Shown: piece after piece, positions 25,401-33,734 of the stretch
Position numbering within the stretch: position 1 is the stretch's first letter
How the letters are laid out: each line of letters begins with the position of its first letter
From: Candidatus Babelota bacterium
Lineage (GTDB): Bacteria; Babelota; Babeliae; Babelales; Vermiphilaceae
Direction: 5' to 3'
DNA: 64,000 nucleotides
Assembly (NCBI GenBank): GCA_029262575.1
Contig: JAJCZC010000013.1
Location: forward strand, 62,001-126,000
Program-made: the position numbers and the translations under genes
The notes under the pieces: generated by a model
The model's database searches: none
Seen by the model: the letters and a program-made list of their open reading frames with translations, nothing else
Told to the model about the DNA's origin: nothing

Positions 25401-26266
25401 TTGATCAAGTTGCAGGCACGCACAAAAAATTGTTTTTGCAGCTCTTGTTTTTTTTGTTGTGTTTGAAGCTTCTTGAGTTCTTGTTGTTTGCGCGCAACTT
25501 CTTCACGTTGTTTCTTTTTTTCTGCCCAAAAATCTGCGTTTTTTTGTGCTTGTTCTTGAGTTTTTCGTCTTTGAAGTTCTTTTTCAGCTTTTTTTTCTTT
25601 TAAACAATGCACTTTGTATGCTGCGCGAGCTGAAACATCGCCAAGATCAGCTATATATTTTATTAATGGCATTGTGGCGTTTGAGTTGATGGGTTTTAAT
25701 ATTGGATTGAAAGGAAATGCATAGTTTTGATTATGCAGGTCTGATCTCAAAAGATACCCCAGTATTTCTGTACGATATTTTGGGTAGTGCTTAATAATTC
25801 CTTTTAACAATGTTGAAGCGCGATCAGGACCAACCTTCACACAAATGCGAAAAGCTTCAACGGGATCAATTGGTATGTTGTAATCTAAAGCAAGGCTATA
25901 TGCTTTCATTTGATCAAAGGTGTTTTGCTCAGATGGTAATATGCGAATTTTGTTGATACTCGATGCAGCATTATCAGGTTTTTCTTGCATGATCATGCCT
26001 GGAGTAGAGATTGTTTTGCCTTTGAATGAGCGTATTAATCTATTGGCAGCGCGCTTTTCGCCTTCTTCTTGTATTTTTTTTAACGTTTTATCATCAAGCT
26101 GTTGAGTAGTTGGTGCTAAGCTTCGCTGAGCATCGCGTAGATCGTATTGTAGATCTTTTAGTCCATTACGAGGCTTGTTTGTTTGAGTTAAGGTTGAGCT
26201 TGATGCACCATAAGCAAAGTTAATGATGCAATTTAAAGCGATCAATGTTATTTTTTTATTATTCAT
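22496..26266 (-). CDS. Large secreted TPR/Sel1-like repeat protein with coiled coil (about 1256 aa)
   Basis: Three ATGs are close together (26281, 26272, 26266). I prefer 26266, giving MNNKKITLIALNCIINFAYG as signal peptide with GGAGAAG 9 bases upstream. Residues of about 210-430 form a Lys/Gln/Glu-rich coiled coil containing an internal tandem duplication. From about residue 500 onward there are many TPR/Sel1-type helical repeats (for example ALTHLACLHAGKGLYKEGIELLKAA and AKAYFKSACDLNG). The C-terminus is again Ser-rich (ASSSSNSKN). Such proteins are scaffolds for protein binding, and secreted Sel1/TPR proteins are common among host-directed factors. The host role is an inference. Confidence 0.82.
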   Translation of the reverse strand: MNNKKITLIALNCIINFAYGASSSTLTQTNKPRNGLKDLQYDLRDAQRSLAPTTQQLDDKTLKKIQEEGEKRAANRLIRSFKGKTISTPGMIMQEKPDNAASSINKIRILPSEQNTFDQMKAYSLALDYNIPIDPVEAFRICVKVGPDRASTLLKGIIKHYPKYRTEILGYLLRSDLHNQNYAFPFNPILKPINSNATMPLIKYIADLGDVSARAAYKVHCLKEKKAEKELQRRKTQEQAQKNADFWAEKKKQREEVARKQQELKKLQTQQKKQELQKQFFVRACNLINEKKYNQAKQLLNQCSQNSEVKVKQKELAKLQAQEKKRRELAQQKKRQQENELEQQKQFFVRACNLINEKKYNQAQQLLNQCSQNSEVKVKQKKLAELQAQEKKRRELEQQKKRQQKKERAIQAAKKRKQREESARKQQEIARTKQKEQDEQNFKRAKAYIKQAKHNQADAILGKLADKGFRKAIVEQGKIHQELMYKAMATQATTQHTKSKMNTTNRYQKQKTSLANSMEHHKESALKRFESAGAYGHYYTAKFLKNFAQFYEDTHRTLAETALGQARSIKQTSIQQRLIDAGKKKRDAAIAMWHNSPNIYSMQAAKKLEQEAVAHYKLAVQKGDSRGWTHIGILHEQLHDVKGNTCKVQAITALKKVKENDPNYAKALTHLACLHAGKGLYKEGIELLKAACKHDPKYRKSYDTLANLCNLMFKRPAPPVDTIEDHVHFMETHGGETAQTHCLLGKCAMMRNEDTQAIKHFVKAGQRGLSDGWYHAGIITLKTKNPKDAKAYFKSACDLNGCNTKALIELGNIYSNEGNDLKAQQYYAAAAGLGDNTAHHKLAMCLINGEGGIYNSKLGASHHEQSLKNNLVFGERRKREILTQLFKLQSPSCEDDVPAKEAKAIQEMILLLIKEPIESIKQKLKINTNDAKKMKAEAFCAQANLHRICAQRMQKSIGTINLCGFSVQEANQEVAQEKTRINQLKTEFVKNKDAIASCIQRIKKLGDQISVITNRRQEIMYSKDALKLDPTNARFTYNVASRLQCLFPKKKLSEMTQSQKQECSITHGFYLRVIEGYAKNKPDSFFVYNARCNLGKMLKHLYPDDYKDKIIKIFTMGAQDKVRRNINIAHAYETGLLDDNGKPDYQSAAKHIAQALKLKPKKQYLRKEFAFYTYASNPSALSNLELAFILELNKKLNGKPCASTLGQRLQAYNRIDMGSTDIISSQGYDANGKPTITIQSCTKEQQYASSSSNSKN
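25060..25450 (-). repeat. In-frame tandem duplication, about 201-bp period
   Basis: Two adjacent copies encode QFFVRACNLINEKKYNQA, LLNQCSQNSEVKVKQK and an AQEKKRRE(L) tail. The GCAGGCACG landmarks sit at 25211 and 25412. Only a few substitutions separate the copies, so the duplication is recent relative to the rest of the gene. Confidence 0.85.
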
Positions 26267-26370
26267 TTTCATCTTCTCCATTTATATCCCTAAAGCTCTG
26301 TCATATTTTATAAAACAATAATTACTTGTTATATGGTGCCACAACCGCGCAAGTTGTCAATCTGAAATAA

Positions 26371-27759
26371 TCAGTAATCACCAAGCCCTTCAACACTAAA
26401 AGATTCCTTTTTTGGATCACTTAAGAATGATTCGAATCCATCAAGATCAAAATTATCGTAACTGTCATTTTTTGCGTCGTCTTTCATATCAGTTGGTGTT
26501 GACCTAGATGTATCATCAACAATAGCAGCACTAAAGCATGGCAATTGTGATACATTTTCAAATGCAATGGTCTGTTCAATGTTTTTATTATGTACCGTTT
26601 GTTGGCGCTTGTTTTTGCTTTGTGGCGTAGTTGAGATTATTGTTGTGCTCTCTTCTCGTTCTCGTTTTTTACCACGTTGTTCATTGTCGATATTGTTAGT
26701 TATGGGTGTTTGCTTTTTTTGGTTGCTTGAATTTGAAGCAGGAATGAGTTGTTTGCGCGGTCGTCCTCTGCCTCTGCGGCGAGTTAGATTGCCCACTTTT
26801 GTTGGACTTTGTGTGCCCATAAAAGTTTGCGTGGTAGTGGTGCTTGAACTGCTCGATGTGGTTGGCTGTGAATTATAAGATTTGATTAATTGTGCAATGT
26901 TTGGGTATCCCTGAGTTTGAGCGATCGTTGCGGCAGAGTGTTTATTTGCAATGCCGCTTGTGTGATTGTTGAAAAATTGTGCTCTGGCTTTAGTGCCTTT
27001 TCCGAATGGGCATTGTGTAAGAAGATATTGGACAATGGTGATGCCGCCATGAAAGGCCGCGCGGCCTAAGGCGTTATAGCCATATTTTCCTTTTGCCAAG
27101 AGTGCCTTATAGGTATTCGTTTCGTTATGCTTTTTCGTTATGTATTTTTTTAAGCTGTCAAGATCGCCGGCTTCAATGGCGATATGCAAAGGAGAGTCTT
27201 TAGCACTTTTTGAAATATGGCCAATTGGCTTGCGACTATTACGTTTGATTTTTTTTGTATGGTTTGCGATCAGTTGTGCAATGTGGTTAAATTTGTGTTC
27301 GCGAGCAATGTTTTCTGCCGAATGTTTATTAGGTTCGCCTGATTGCCTGTTGTATAAAAACTGTCGTTTAATTAATGAGTCGTTTCTAAAAGGGCAATTT
27401 TCAAGAAAATAATGAACAATGTCTTTGTGTCCATGGATACACGCTCTTGCCAGTAGATTATTGCCGAATCGTCCTTTTTTGAGGAGAAATTTATAATCTC
27501 TACCGGGTTCATTTGTTTTTTGGATGAGATGTTTAATTAATGTGAGATTGCCTAATTCTATTGCCAAATGTAGCAATGTATCCCGCTTTGTTTTTTTGCG
27601 CTTGCCTTTGAGTTCTTGTTGTAATAAAAGATCAATTTCCGCGTAATTGGTACTTCTCAGGATGCTCAATGTGGTATCGCGTTTGCTTTCATTGCTTGAT
27701 GATGCACTAAGTAGTGATGTCATTGATATTAAGCTGAGTAAAAAAATCTGTTTAACCAT
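26371..27759 (-). CDS. Secreted ankyrin protein with AT-hook and acidic C-terminal tail (462 aa)
   Basis: The ATG at 27759 follows GGAG. The protein has a signal peptide (MVKQIFLLSLISMTSLLSAS), then a Ser stretch. Two homologous ankyrin blocks lie at about residues 58-165 and 187-292. Each has LHLAIE-type first helices and ends with NKHSA-x-x-IA and a ...IAQLI helix. A Ser/Thr-rich linker leads to a textbook AT-hook, RRRGRGRPRK, at about 326-335, which in eukaryotic proteins inserts into the minor groove of AT-rich DNA. Basic clusters (KKREREE, KNKRQQ) that could act as nuclear localisation signals follow. The tail, about 433-448, is acidic with spaced aromatics and leucines (NFDLDGFESFLSD), like an acidic activation domain. 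The combination suggests a nucleus-targeted effector; this is inference. Confidence 0.85.
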   Translation of the reverse strand: MVKQIFLLSLISMTSLLSASSSNESKRDTTLSILRSTNYAEIDLLLQQELKGKRKKTKRDTLLHLAIELGNLTLIKHLIQKTNEPGRDYKFLLKKGRFGNNLLARACIHGHKDIVHYFLENCPFRNDSLIKRQFLYNRQSGEPNKHSAENIAREHKFNHIAQLIANHTKKIKRNSRKPIGHISKSAKDSPLHIAIEAGDLDSLKKYITKKHNETNTYKALLAKGKYGYNALGRAAFHGGITIVQYLLTQCPFGKGTKARAQFFNNHTSGIANKHSAATIAQTQGYPNIAQLIKSYNSQPTTSSSSSTTTTQTFMGTQSPTKVGNLTRRRGRGRPRKQLIPASNSSNQKKQTPITNNIDNEQRGKKREREESTTIISTTPQSKNKRQQTVHNKNIEQTIAFENVSQLPCFSAAIVDDTSRSTPTDMKDDAKNDSYDNFDLDGFESFLSDPKKESFSVEGLGDY

Positions 27760-27858
27760 GATTAAAACTCCATTTAAGATTAAAATAATTGTCAGTAGGT
27801 ATTAATATAATTATAATGCAAGCGACAATTGTGTCAATCTGAAAATGTGCTTATTTTT

Positions 27859-27894
27859 AAAATAGGTGTTTTCGGATAAGAAAACACCTATTTT
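27859..27894 (-). terminator. Terminator downstream of the TMTC-like gene
   Basis: A perfect 15-bp stem, AAAATAGGTGTTTTC / GAAAACACCTATTTT with a 6-base loop, lies after the stop of the minus-strand gene at 27932 and before the ankyrin gene start. It ends in a T run within the arm. Confidence 0.75.
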
Positions 27895-27931
27895 ATTCTA
27901 TGAGAAATGTTTGTCTGCACGGTTTTTGTTG

Positions 27932-30193
27932 CTATGCCGTAAGCGTTGCTTGCGGGCCGTAATGCTGTTCAAGTTGGCTCATGAGCTGTTGTGCTTGGTT
28001 GCGGAGGTTGGCAGCAACTTTTGGAGCTTTAGTTAATGTTTGCAGCTCTTTATATGAGGCTGGTGCATTGCCCAGTTTTTCATAGCAATGAGCGAGCCTT
28101 ATGCGCACTTGAGGCAATTTTTCCCATTGCGGTTCAATGCGGTTGAAGCAATGCAATGCTTCTTGAAAATTTGCTTGCATTAAGTATGATTCACCTAAAT
28201 TATACCACACGCGAATGTCATCAGGGCGCATTGCAAGAATGTGTTTATAGGTGTTAACTGATTGGTCGTATTGTTTTGAAAGATAATAAGCGTTAGCCAA
28301 ACTGAACATTGTTTCGGTGTCGTGCGGATTGCATTCTATTGCTTTGCTGAAAGCCCAAATTGCATCGGGGAATTTTTTTTGTCTAAATGCTGCTGTAGCA
28401 TAGGTTTTATACCCAAACTCATTATCAAGATCGGCAATAGTGCATGCTTTTTTGAAACAATCTAATGCCTGCTCGTTATTGTTTTGTTCTGCATGCATGC
28501 GGCCCATGTTGAAATATGCTTTGCCATAATGTGGGCGCAATTTTAATGCAGTGTTCAAACATTTTTCAACCTTATCGTATTCTTTTTTGCGCAAATAAAA
28601 CGAGGCTAAATTATTATAACCTTCAGGATAATAAGGATTTATTCTGAGCCCTTGTTTGAGTGAATCAATTGCTTGATCAAGATGGTTCAAGTGTGAATAA
28701 CACACAGCCAAGTTGTTCCATGGATCGGGATATGAGCCATCCATTTGTGTGGCCTTTTTAAAATAAGGCACTGCGTCTTCATATTGTTTATAATTTTGTG
28801 AAAGTTCCACTGCATAATTATTATAAGCGCGCGCTTTGCCCGGTGCATTTTTTATCACGTTCATCCAAAATTTTGTCCCACAACTCCACACATGATTGCG
28901 CTGCCAGGTGCTGATACTCAAAGGCAGAACAAGCAAAGATGTCATAATCATGCGGGTTTGTCGCATTTGTTGAGGGGTGCGTTCTTTTTGTATGTAACCT
29001 ACGGCATATTCAATCAATTTAATAAGTGCGCAGGCTAGAATGAGGAGCCAGCCGATTGAAGCAGTATAGGTTTTATAGTCAACTAAAAGTTCCGGCGAGG
29101 GAATGATACTTGAGCGTGGAGCAATGCATAGGAAAAACCATAATGCACCAAAACAGATTACATGCGTGCGATGGGTGTAAAATACTCTAAAAATTGTAAG
29201 GCCAATTGTTATAAGTGCAAGCAGTGGCAATAAACAATCTGGTGCAAAGAAACTGCGTGCAAGGACCCAATCATATTCAACACTGATATTAAATGGCCAA
29301 ATAAACATCCAAATGTAATGCAGAATAACCTTAAACTGTGAGATAAAGAATGACCATGTACTGATTTTTGCTTTTGGGTCGGCGGTGATTACATTGCCGA
29401 TATTGTTTTTAACCTCTTTGCTCATGCTTAATATTTCGGTAAAAAATGTTGGCTTTAAAAACCATAAGTAAATGCCGAGAATGACGGTAAGCACAGATAG
29501 GTGAATCCACCAACGTTTTTTGAGTGATTCCCATGAGCCATGTGCTACAAAAAACCAATCAATGAGAAGTAGAAGTAGGGGCGATATGATCGCAATCTCT
29601 TTGGTGCCGCATGCAAGTACTGCTAAACAAAAAAGAGTAACGGTTAGCAACACTTTTTTAAGCATAGTACGTGCATAAGCCAGATGTAGAAAAGTGAGTG
29701 TCATTGCCAATATGGCCATGCATGCAAGACCTTCAAGTTGTCCTTGAATAACATATGAAACCGTCTGTGTTTGCACCGGATGGAGCAAAAACAACATTGA
29801 AGTGACCGTTGCTATAAACAATGCATTGCGTTTGAAAAAGCTGTTTCCCTTGCTATGCAACATTGCAAATAACAGCACAAAAAAGAGCAATATGCCATTC
29901 GTGGTGTGAATAAGCAAGCTACCCACGCGATATGAAAAAGGATCGAATTTGCCGATACTATAATGTATTGAATTCATCCAGTAGCTAATCCACCGCGATC
30001 CTGAAAGAAACATTTTTGAAAGCGTATGATGACGAATATTAAAATGTTTTTGAATGTTGGCAATATCATCGAATTGAAAGGGATAGTGTAATGAAGGCCA
30101 ATAGGTGATTGCTGTAATGATGGAAAGCAGAAAAGGTGGTATCCAACGTTGTAGCTTTGATAAACCTCTGGCCTGACCGGATGCTTTTGGCAT
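27932..30193 (-). CDS. TMTC/PMT-like membrane protein with TPR domain (753 aa)
   Basis: I place the start at the ATG at 30193 with AAGGAG 6 bases upstream; the frame is open to 30238 without a ribosome binding site. About residues 15-440 form a polytopic membrane domain of ten or more helices. It opens with YWPSLHYPFQFDDIANI, the acidic DD pair typical of the first loop in PMT/TMTC-type glycosyltransferases, and has a conserved block LLIHTTNGILLFFVLL. From about 455 on there are at least seven TPRs (AYNNYAVELSQNY, PWNNLAVCYSHLNHLDQAI, GYNNLASFYLRK and others). Family members transfer mannose from lipid-linked donors to proteins. The bacterial homologues are mostly uncharacterised. The TPRs presumably select protein acceptors. 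Confidence 0.82.
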   Translation of the reverse strand: MPKASGQARGLSKLQRWIPPFLLSIITAITYWPSLHYPFQFDDIANIQKHFNIRHHTLSKMFLSGSRWISYWMNSIHYSIGKFDPFSYRVGSLLIHTTNGILLFFVLLFAMLHSKGNSFFKRNALFIATVTSMLFLLHPVQTQTVSYVIQGQLEGLACMAILAMTLTFLHLAYARTMLKKVLLTVTLFCLAVLACGTKEIAIISPLLLLLIDWFFVAHGSWESLKKRWWIHLSVLTVILGIYLWFLKPTFFTEILSMSKEVKNNIGNVITADPKAKISTWSFFISQFKVILHYIWMFIWPFNISVEYDWVLARSFFAPDCLLPLLALITIGLTIFRVFYTHRTHVICFGALWFFLCIAPRSSIIPSPELLVDYKTYTASIGWLLILACALIKLIEYAVGYIQKERTPQQMRQTRMIMTSLLVLPLSISTWQRNHVWSCGTKFWMNVIKNAPGKARAYNNYAVELSQNYKQYEDAVPYFKKATQMDGSYPDPWNNLAVCYSHLNHLDQAIDSLKQGLRINPYYPEGYNNLASFYLRKKEYDKVEKCLNTALKLRPHYGKAYFNMGRMHAEQNNNEQALDCFKKACTIADLDNEFGYKTYATAAFRQKKFPDAIWAFSKAIECNPHDTETMFSLANAYYLSKQYDQSVNTYKHILAMRPDDIRVWYNLGESYLMQANFQEALHCFNRIEPQWEKLPQVRIRLAHCYEKLGNAPASYKELQTLTKAPKVAANLRNQAQQLMSQLEQHYGPQATLTA

Positions 30194-30383
30194 TATAATC
30201 TCCTTGTACTTTTTTGTCTTATGCTTGTTTGCTTGCAATATTGGGTTAGTCTACTCTGGCTCGGTTTAATTGTCGAGGGTAAATATAGGGTGAAAAACTG
30301 CTGGATTTGACCAATCGTTATGCCTCAATTAAACTTATTAATGAGTATTTTTAATCATTTTTTTATCAATGCAATGGAGTATC

Positions 30384-31028
30384 ATGTTATACGATGTTAT
30401 TACGACCTTAAAAACCTATTTGTGCCTTATTTTGGGCTACGCTTTTTCAGTAACGTTGGCCGGAGCATTTAAAGCTTGGGTTGCTAAAAAATCTGGCGAT
30501 TATACTGCTGATCATGCAGGGTTTTTGACCTTGGACCCCTTAGTGCACGTTGATTTTGTTGGGATGATTGTTTTGCTTATGACCGGATTTGGTTGGGGCC
30601 GTGAAGTGCCGGTGAATATATATAACATCTATGCACCGCGTCGGACTATGAAGGTATTAAATGTGTATTATTCCTCTACATTTATTCATATTTTATTGGG
30701 TGTTACTGCAGTTTTATTACTCGCAGGTTTGAGGGTGTTACAGGTTGCCTATTTGGGCCCGAGTGTTGTTGGCAGCACCTTAAACTTAGTACTACAAGCA
30801 TCTTTGGGAGTGAATATCTTCCTTGCAATGTTGCGCTTTATTCAGAGTTCGATTGATCTCATTTTTATGCATGTGATTGAACGTCATCCTGAATACGGCA
30901 TGTATATACAGTTGGGTTCGTTGGTTGCAACGCTCATGCTACTGCTATTTTTGGGCAAACAGATTCAAATGTTATTTGCTCATATCACCTTAATGTTGTC
31001 AGCAGTTATTTTAAACTTTTTTGCGTAA
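30384..31028 (+). CDS. Site-2-protease-like (M50 family) membrane protein lacking the HExxH motif
   Basis: The start is the ATG at 30384, preceded by GGAG; an upstream ATG at 30369 has no site. The protein has about five membrane segments. The block GDYTADHAGFLTLDPLVHVDFVGM, then GFGWGREVPVN, reproduces the M50 signature (GD-x-TA-x-x-x-GRLTLNPL-x-HID-x-x-G, then FGWAKPVPVN). Where active family members have the zinc motif HExxH in the first helix, this protein reads VTLAGAFKAW. The catalytic Glu and both His ligands are gone. It may therefore be a pseudoprotease that still binds a membrane partner. It precedes tyrS with 3 bases between the genes, so the two are probably co-transcribed. Confidence 0.78.
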   Translation: MLYDVITTLKTYLCLILGYAFSVTLAGAFKAWVAKKSGDYTADHAGFLTLDPLVHVDFVGMIVLLMTGFGWGREVPVNIYNIYAPRRTMKVLNVYYSSTFIHILLGVTAVLLLAGLRVLQVAYLGPSVVGSTLNLVLQASLGVNIFLAMLRFIQSSIDLIFMHVIERHPEYGMYIQLGSLVATLMLLLFLGKQIQMLFAHITLMLSAVILNFFA

Positions 31029-31031
31029 TGG

Positions 31032-32237
31032 ATGCACATAGTGGATATTGAAAAACAAATTGAAAAGCTTGCGCACGGCGCGGTACAAGTTTTGCCTCTT
31101 GAAGATTTGAAAAAAAAATTATCAAAAAAGAAAAAGTTGCGCATAAAGCTTGGTGCTGATCCAACTTCACCGGATTTGCATTTGGGCCATGCAGTTGTTC
31201 TTTCAAAAATGCGCGATTTTCAAGACCTTGGGCATGAAGTTATTTTTTTGATTGGTGATTATACTGCGCGTATTGGTGATCCATCAGGCAAATCAAAAAC
31301 ACGCCCGACTTTGAGCAAAGAGGATATCAAAAAAAATATGCAAACCTATTTTGAGCAGGTTGGCAAAATCTTAGATCCTAATAAAACTACGGTGCGTTAT
31401 AACAGTGAATGGCTCGACAAACTTGATAGTTCTGATTTTCTCAAATTATGCGGCAAAATTACGTTGGCACAAATCACTGAACGTGAAGATTTTGCAAAAC
31501 GTATGCGTGAGCAAAAACCGATTGGTCTTCATGAATTGATGTATCCATTATTGCAAGCATATGATTCAGTTGCACTTGAAGCCGATGTTGAATTGGGCGG
31601 CACTGACCAAACATTCAATCTTTTGTTGGGACGCGATTTGCAACAGCAGTTTGATCAAGAGCCACAAGTTGTGATAACGATGCCATTGCTTGAAGGGTTA
31701 GACGGTGTGCAAAAAATGTCCAAATCATTGGGTAATGCAATCGGCCTTGCCGAACCAGCACATGAGGCCTTTGGTAAATTAATGTCTATTTCAGATGAAC
31801 TTATGTGGCGCTATTTTGCATTATTGCTTGGCGTAACGCAAGAAGATTTAAGTGCAATGCAAGAACGTGTTGCAGCAGGAAACTTGCATCCAATGGCACT
31901 CAAAAAGAAGATGGCGCATGATATTGTTGCTAAATTTTGGTCGCTCCAAGATGCAAAACAAGCACAAGAACAATTTGAGAATCTTTTTCAAAGACGTGAT
32001 CACACTGCTGCACAAGAAGTCACTTTGCCAAAAGATACGGCGTCGCCATTGTGGATTGTGCAATTATTAAAAGATCTCAATGCAGTTAAAACCACTTCTG
32101 ATGGCAAACGATTGATTGAACAAGGTGCCGTTTCAATTGACGGTGAAGTTATTAAAGACTTTAAAGCTGAAGTTGAAATCAAGGGTAATATGATTGTCAA
32201 AGCTGGTAAGCATAAGATTTTCAAGGTTTCAATTTAA
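31032..32237 (+). CDS. tyrS: Tyrosyl-tRNA synthetase
   Basis: This class I synthetase charges tRNA-Tyr. It has 401 residues. The HIGH motif appears as HLGH near residue 51 in ADPTSPDLHLGHAVVL, and KMSKS is exact near residue 229 (VQKMSKSLGNAI). An S4-type RNA-binding domain closes the protein (LIEQGAVSIDGEVI). It is of the TyrZ-like subtype, judging by the TSPDLHLGH context. The ATG at 31032 has no strong site; a GTG at 31041 is a possible alternative. It is followed at once by truB. Confidence 0.95.
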   Translation: MHIVDIEKQIEKLAHGAVQVLPLEDLKKKLSKKKKLRIKLGADPTSPDLHLGHAVVLSKMRDFQDLGHEVIFLIGDYTARIGDPSGKSKTRPTLSKEDIKKNMQTYFEQVGKILDPNKTTVRYNSEWLDKLDSSDFLKLCGKITLAQITEREDFAKRMREQKPIGLHELMYPLLQAYDSVALEADVELGGTDQTFNLLLGRDLQQQFDQEPQVVITMPLLEGLDGVQKMSKSLGNAIGLAEPAHEAFGKLMSISDELMWRYFALLLGVTQEDLSAMQERVAAGNLHPMALKKKMAHDIVAKFWSLQDAKQAQEQFENLFQRRDHTAAQEVTLPKDTASPLWIVQLLKDLNAVKTTSDGKRLIEQGAVSIDGEVIKDFKAEVEIKGNMIVKAGKHKIFKVSI

Positions 32238-32239
32238 AT

Positions 32240-32989
32240 ATGATAGAAGAACAGCGCGAAATAATCGGATATATATTCATCAACAAGCCTGCACGCCTCA
32301 CTTCTCGTGAAGTTATCAACAAGTTGCAAAAGATGTTGCCAAAAAAAATCAAAATTGGCCATGCGGGGACGTTGGATTGCTTTGCGCACGGTTTATTAAT
32401 TATTGGGATTGGCAGGCCAGCGACGCGTCTTTTTAAGTATTTAATGAGATTGGATAAAAAATATTGGGTACGTGCGAAGTTAGGTGAATTGACCGATACC
32501 ATGGATCGAACCGGTGAAGTCGTGGCAATAAAGCCTGAGGGTGTTGCGCCAGAATGCTTACAAAAAGCATTTGACGATTTTCCGCAAAAATATGAGCAAA
32601 CACCCCCAATGTTTTCTGCGCTCAAATGGCAGGGCAAGCGTCTTTCAGATTTAGCTCGTGTTGCAGATGAGTGCGAAGCACGCCTACAAGCAATCTTGAA
32701 AACAAAAGTGAAGCCGGTGGATATTTATGCGCTTAATTTAATTTCTTTTGAATCACCATTTTTCGTATTTGAGGCGCATGTTTCGCATGGAACCTATATT
32801 CGTGCGCTTGCAAATGACATCGCACAAAAATGTGACAGTGTTGCAACAACGCATGAGTTGCAACGAATAGAGGTTGGTCCATTTAAGTTAGATGAAGCAA
32901 TTGAATTTGCTGATATTAAAACAATTGAAGATATTGAACGTTTTTTGATTCCAGTTAATCGCATAACAACAACGTTGAAAATTGTATAG
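32240..32989 (+). CDS. truB: tRNA pseudouridine-55 synthase TruB
   Basis: TruB makes pseudouridine 55 in the T-loop of tRNAs. At 249 residues it is a compact form. The N-terminal block is GYIFINKPARLTSREVI, and the catalytic motif is GHAGTLDCFAHGLLIIGIG with the nucleophilic Asp near residue 46. HVSHGTYIRALANDI (motif III region) is also visible. The PUA-type C-terminal extension of longer TruBs is missing or very short. It starts 2 bases after the tyrS stop, implying translational coupling. Confidence 0.94.
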   Translation: MIEEQREIIGYIFINKPARLTSREVINKLQKMLPKKIKIGHAGTLDCFAHGLLIIGIGRPATRLFKYLMRLDKKYWVRAKLGELTDTMDRTGEVVAIKPEGVAPECLQKAFDDFPQKYEQTPPMFSALKWQGKRLSDLARVADECEARLQAILKTKVKPVDIYALNLISFESPFFVFEAHVSHGTYIRALANDIAQKCDSVATTHELQRIEVGPFKLDEAIEFADIKTIEDIERFLIPVNRITTTLKIV

Positions 32990-33020
32990 TATTGAGAGCG
33001 TCTAAATTCGCTAGCTGTGA

Positions 33021-33677
33021 TTAGACTGTTTCTTTAAAAAATTGTTCTAATTGCCCAATGTGTTGTTGCAATTGAGTGTTGTTGGTCTCAAATTCTTCAT
33101 CACATAATAAGGTTAAAACGGGCACATCTTTGAGTGTATCGCAAATATCTTTTTTTTCCTGCAAAAATGCTTGATGCTTTTGGCCGATCTGTCTTAGATA
33201 GGCAAGTGTGAGTTTTTTTTCTGAAAGACGATTGCGCTTTTTTATACGGCGAAATGCAACATCGGGTGAAGTTTGTAGGTATATAAAGCCCTTTGGCTTT
33301 GTGCATTTGGTTGTCAAAAAAGAGAACCATTGGCAGTACATTTGCCATTCAAGTTGCGTCAAAAAATCATGCTCGTATCCGTTTTTTGCAAAACAATAAT
33401 TGCCCGAATAAATCGAACGTTCAACAATGCGCAACGGTTTTTGGAGCATTTGCTCATTGAGATGCTCTTTAATGCGGCACATGAGTGTGAGTGTTTCTAA
33501 TGTATAGGCCCAACGTTTTGGCTCTTGATAAAAGTTGGTTAATAGTGATTGGCCATAAATTTGTGATTGCCAATTGTTGAGCGGCTCAAGAGCAACTGAA
33601 ACATTTGACATATGTTGATCGATTAATTTTAAAAATGTAGATTTGCCAGCACCGATATTGCCTTCAACAATGTACAT
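33021..33677 (-). CDS. Deoxynucleoside kinase (dCK/dGK family)
   Basis: The enzyme phosphorylates salvaged deoxynucleosides, the first step to dNTPs. The 218-residue protein opens with the P-loop EGNIGAGKSTF at residues 5-15. It carries the family's E/D-R-S motif in VERSIYSGNYCFAKNGY near residue 90, and a LID-type RRIKKRNRLSE segment near 160. The length and motifs match the dNK/dGK/dCK family shared by animals, some bacteria and viruses. Substrate specificity cannot be read. Nucleoside salvage fits a host-dependent life. It is convergent with truB. Confidence 0.9.
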   Translation of the reverse strand: MYIVEGNIGAGKSTFLKLIDQHMSNVSVALEPLNNWQSQIYGQSLLTNFYQEPKRWAYTLETLTLMCRIKEHLNEQMLQKPLRIVERSIYSGNYCFAKNGYEHDFLTQLEWQMYCQWFSFLTTKCTKPKGFIYLQTSPDVAFRRIKKRNRLSEKKLTLAYLRQIGQKHQAFLQEKKDICDTLKDVPVLTLLCDEEFETNNTQLQQHIGQLEQFFKETV

Positions 33678-33734
33678 GTATACGTCCCGTTTATACTATA
33701 TGATTGCGCAAGGCTCTTTAGTATAAATGATATT

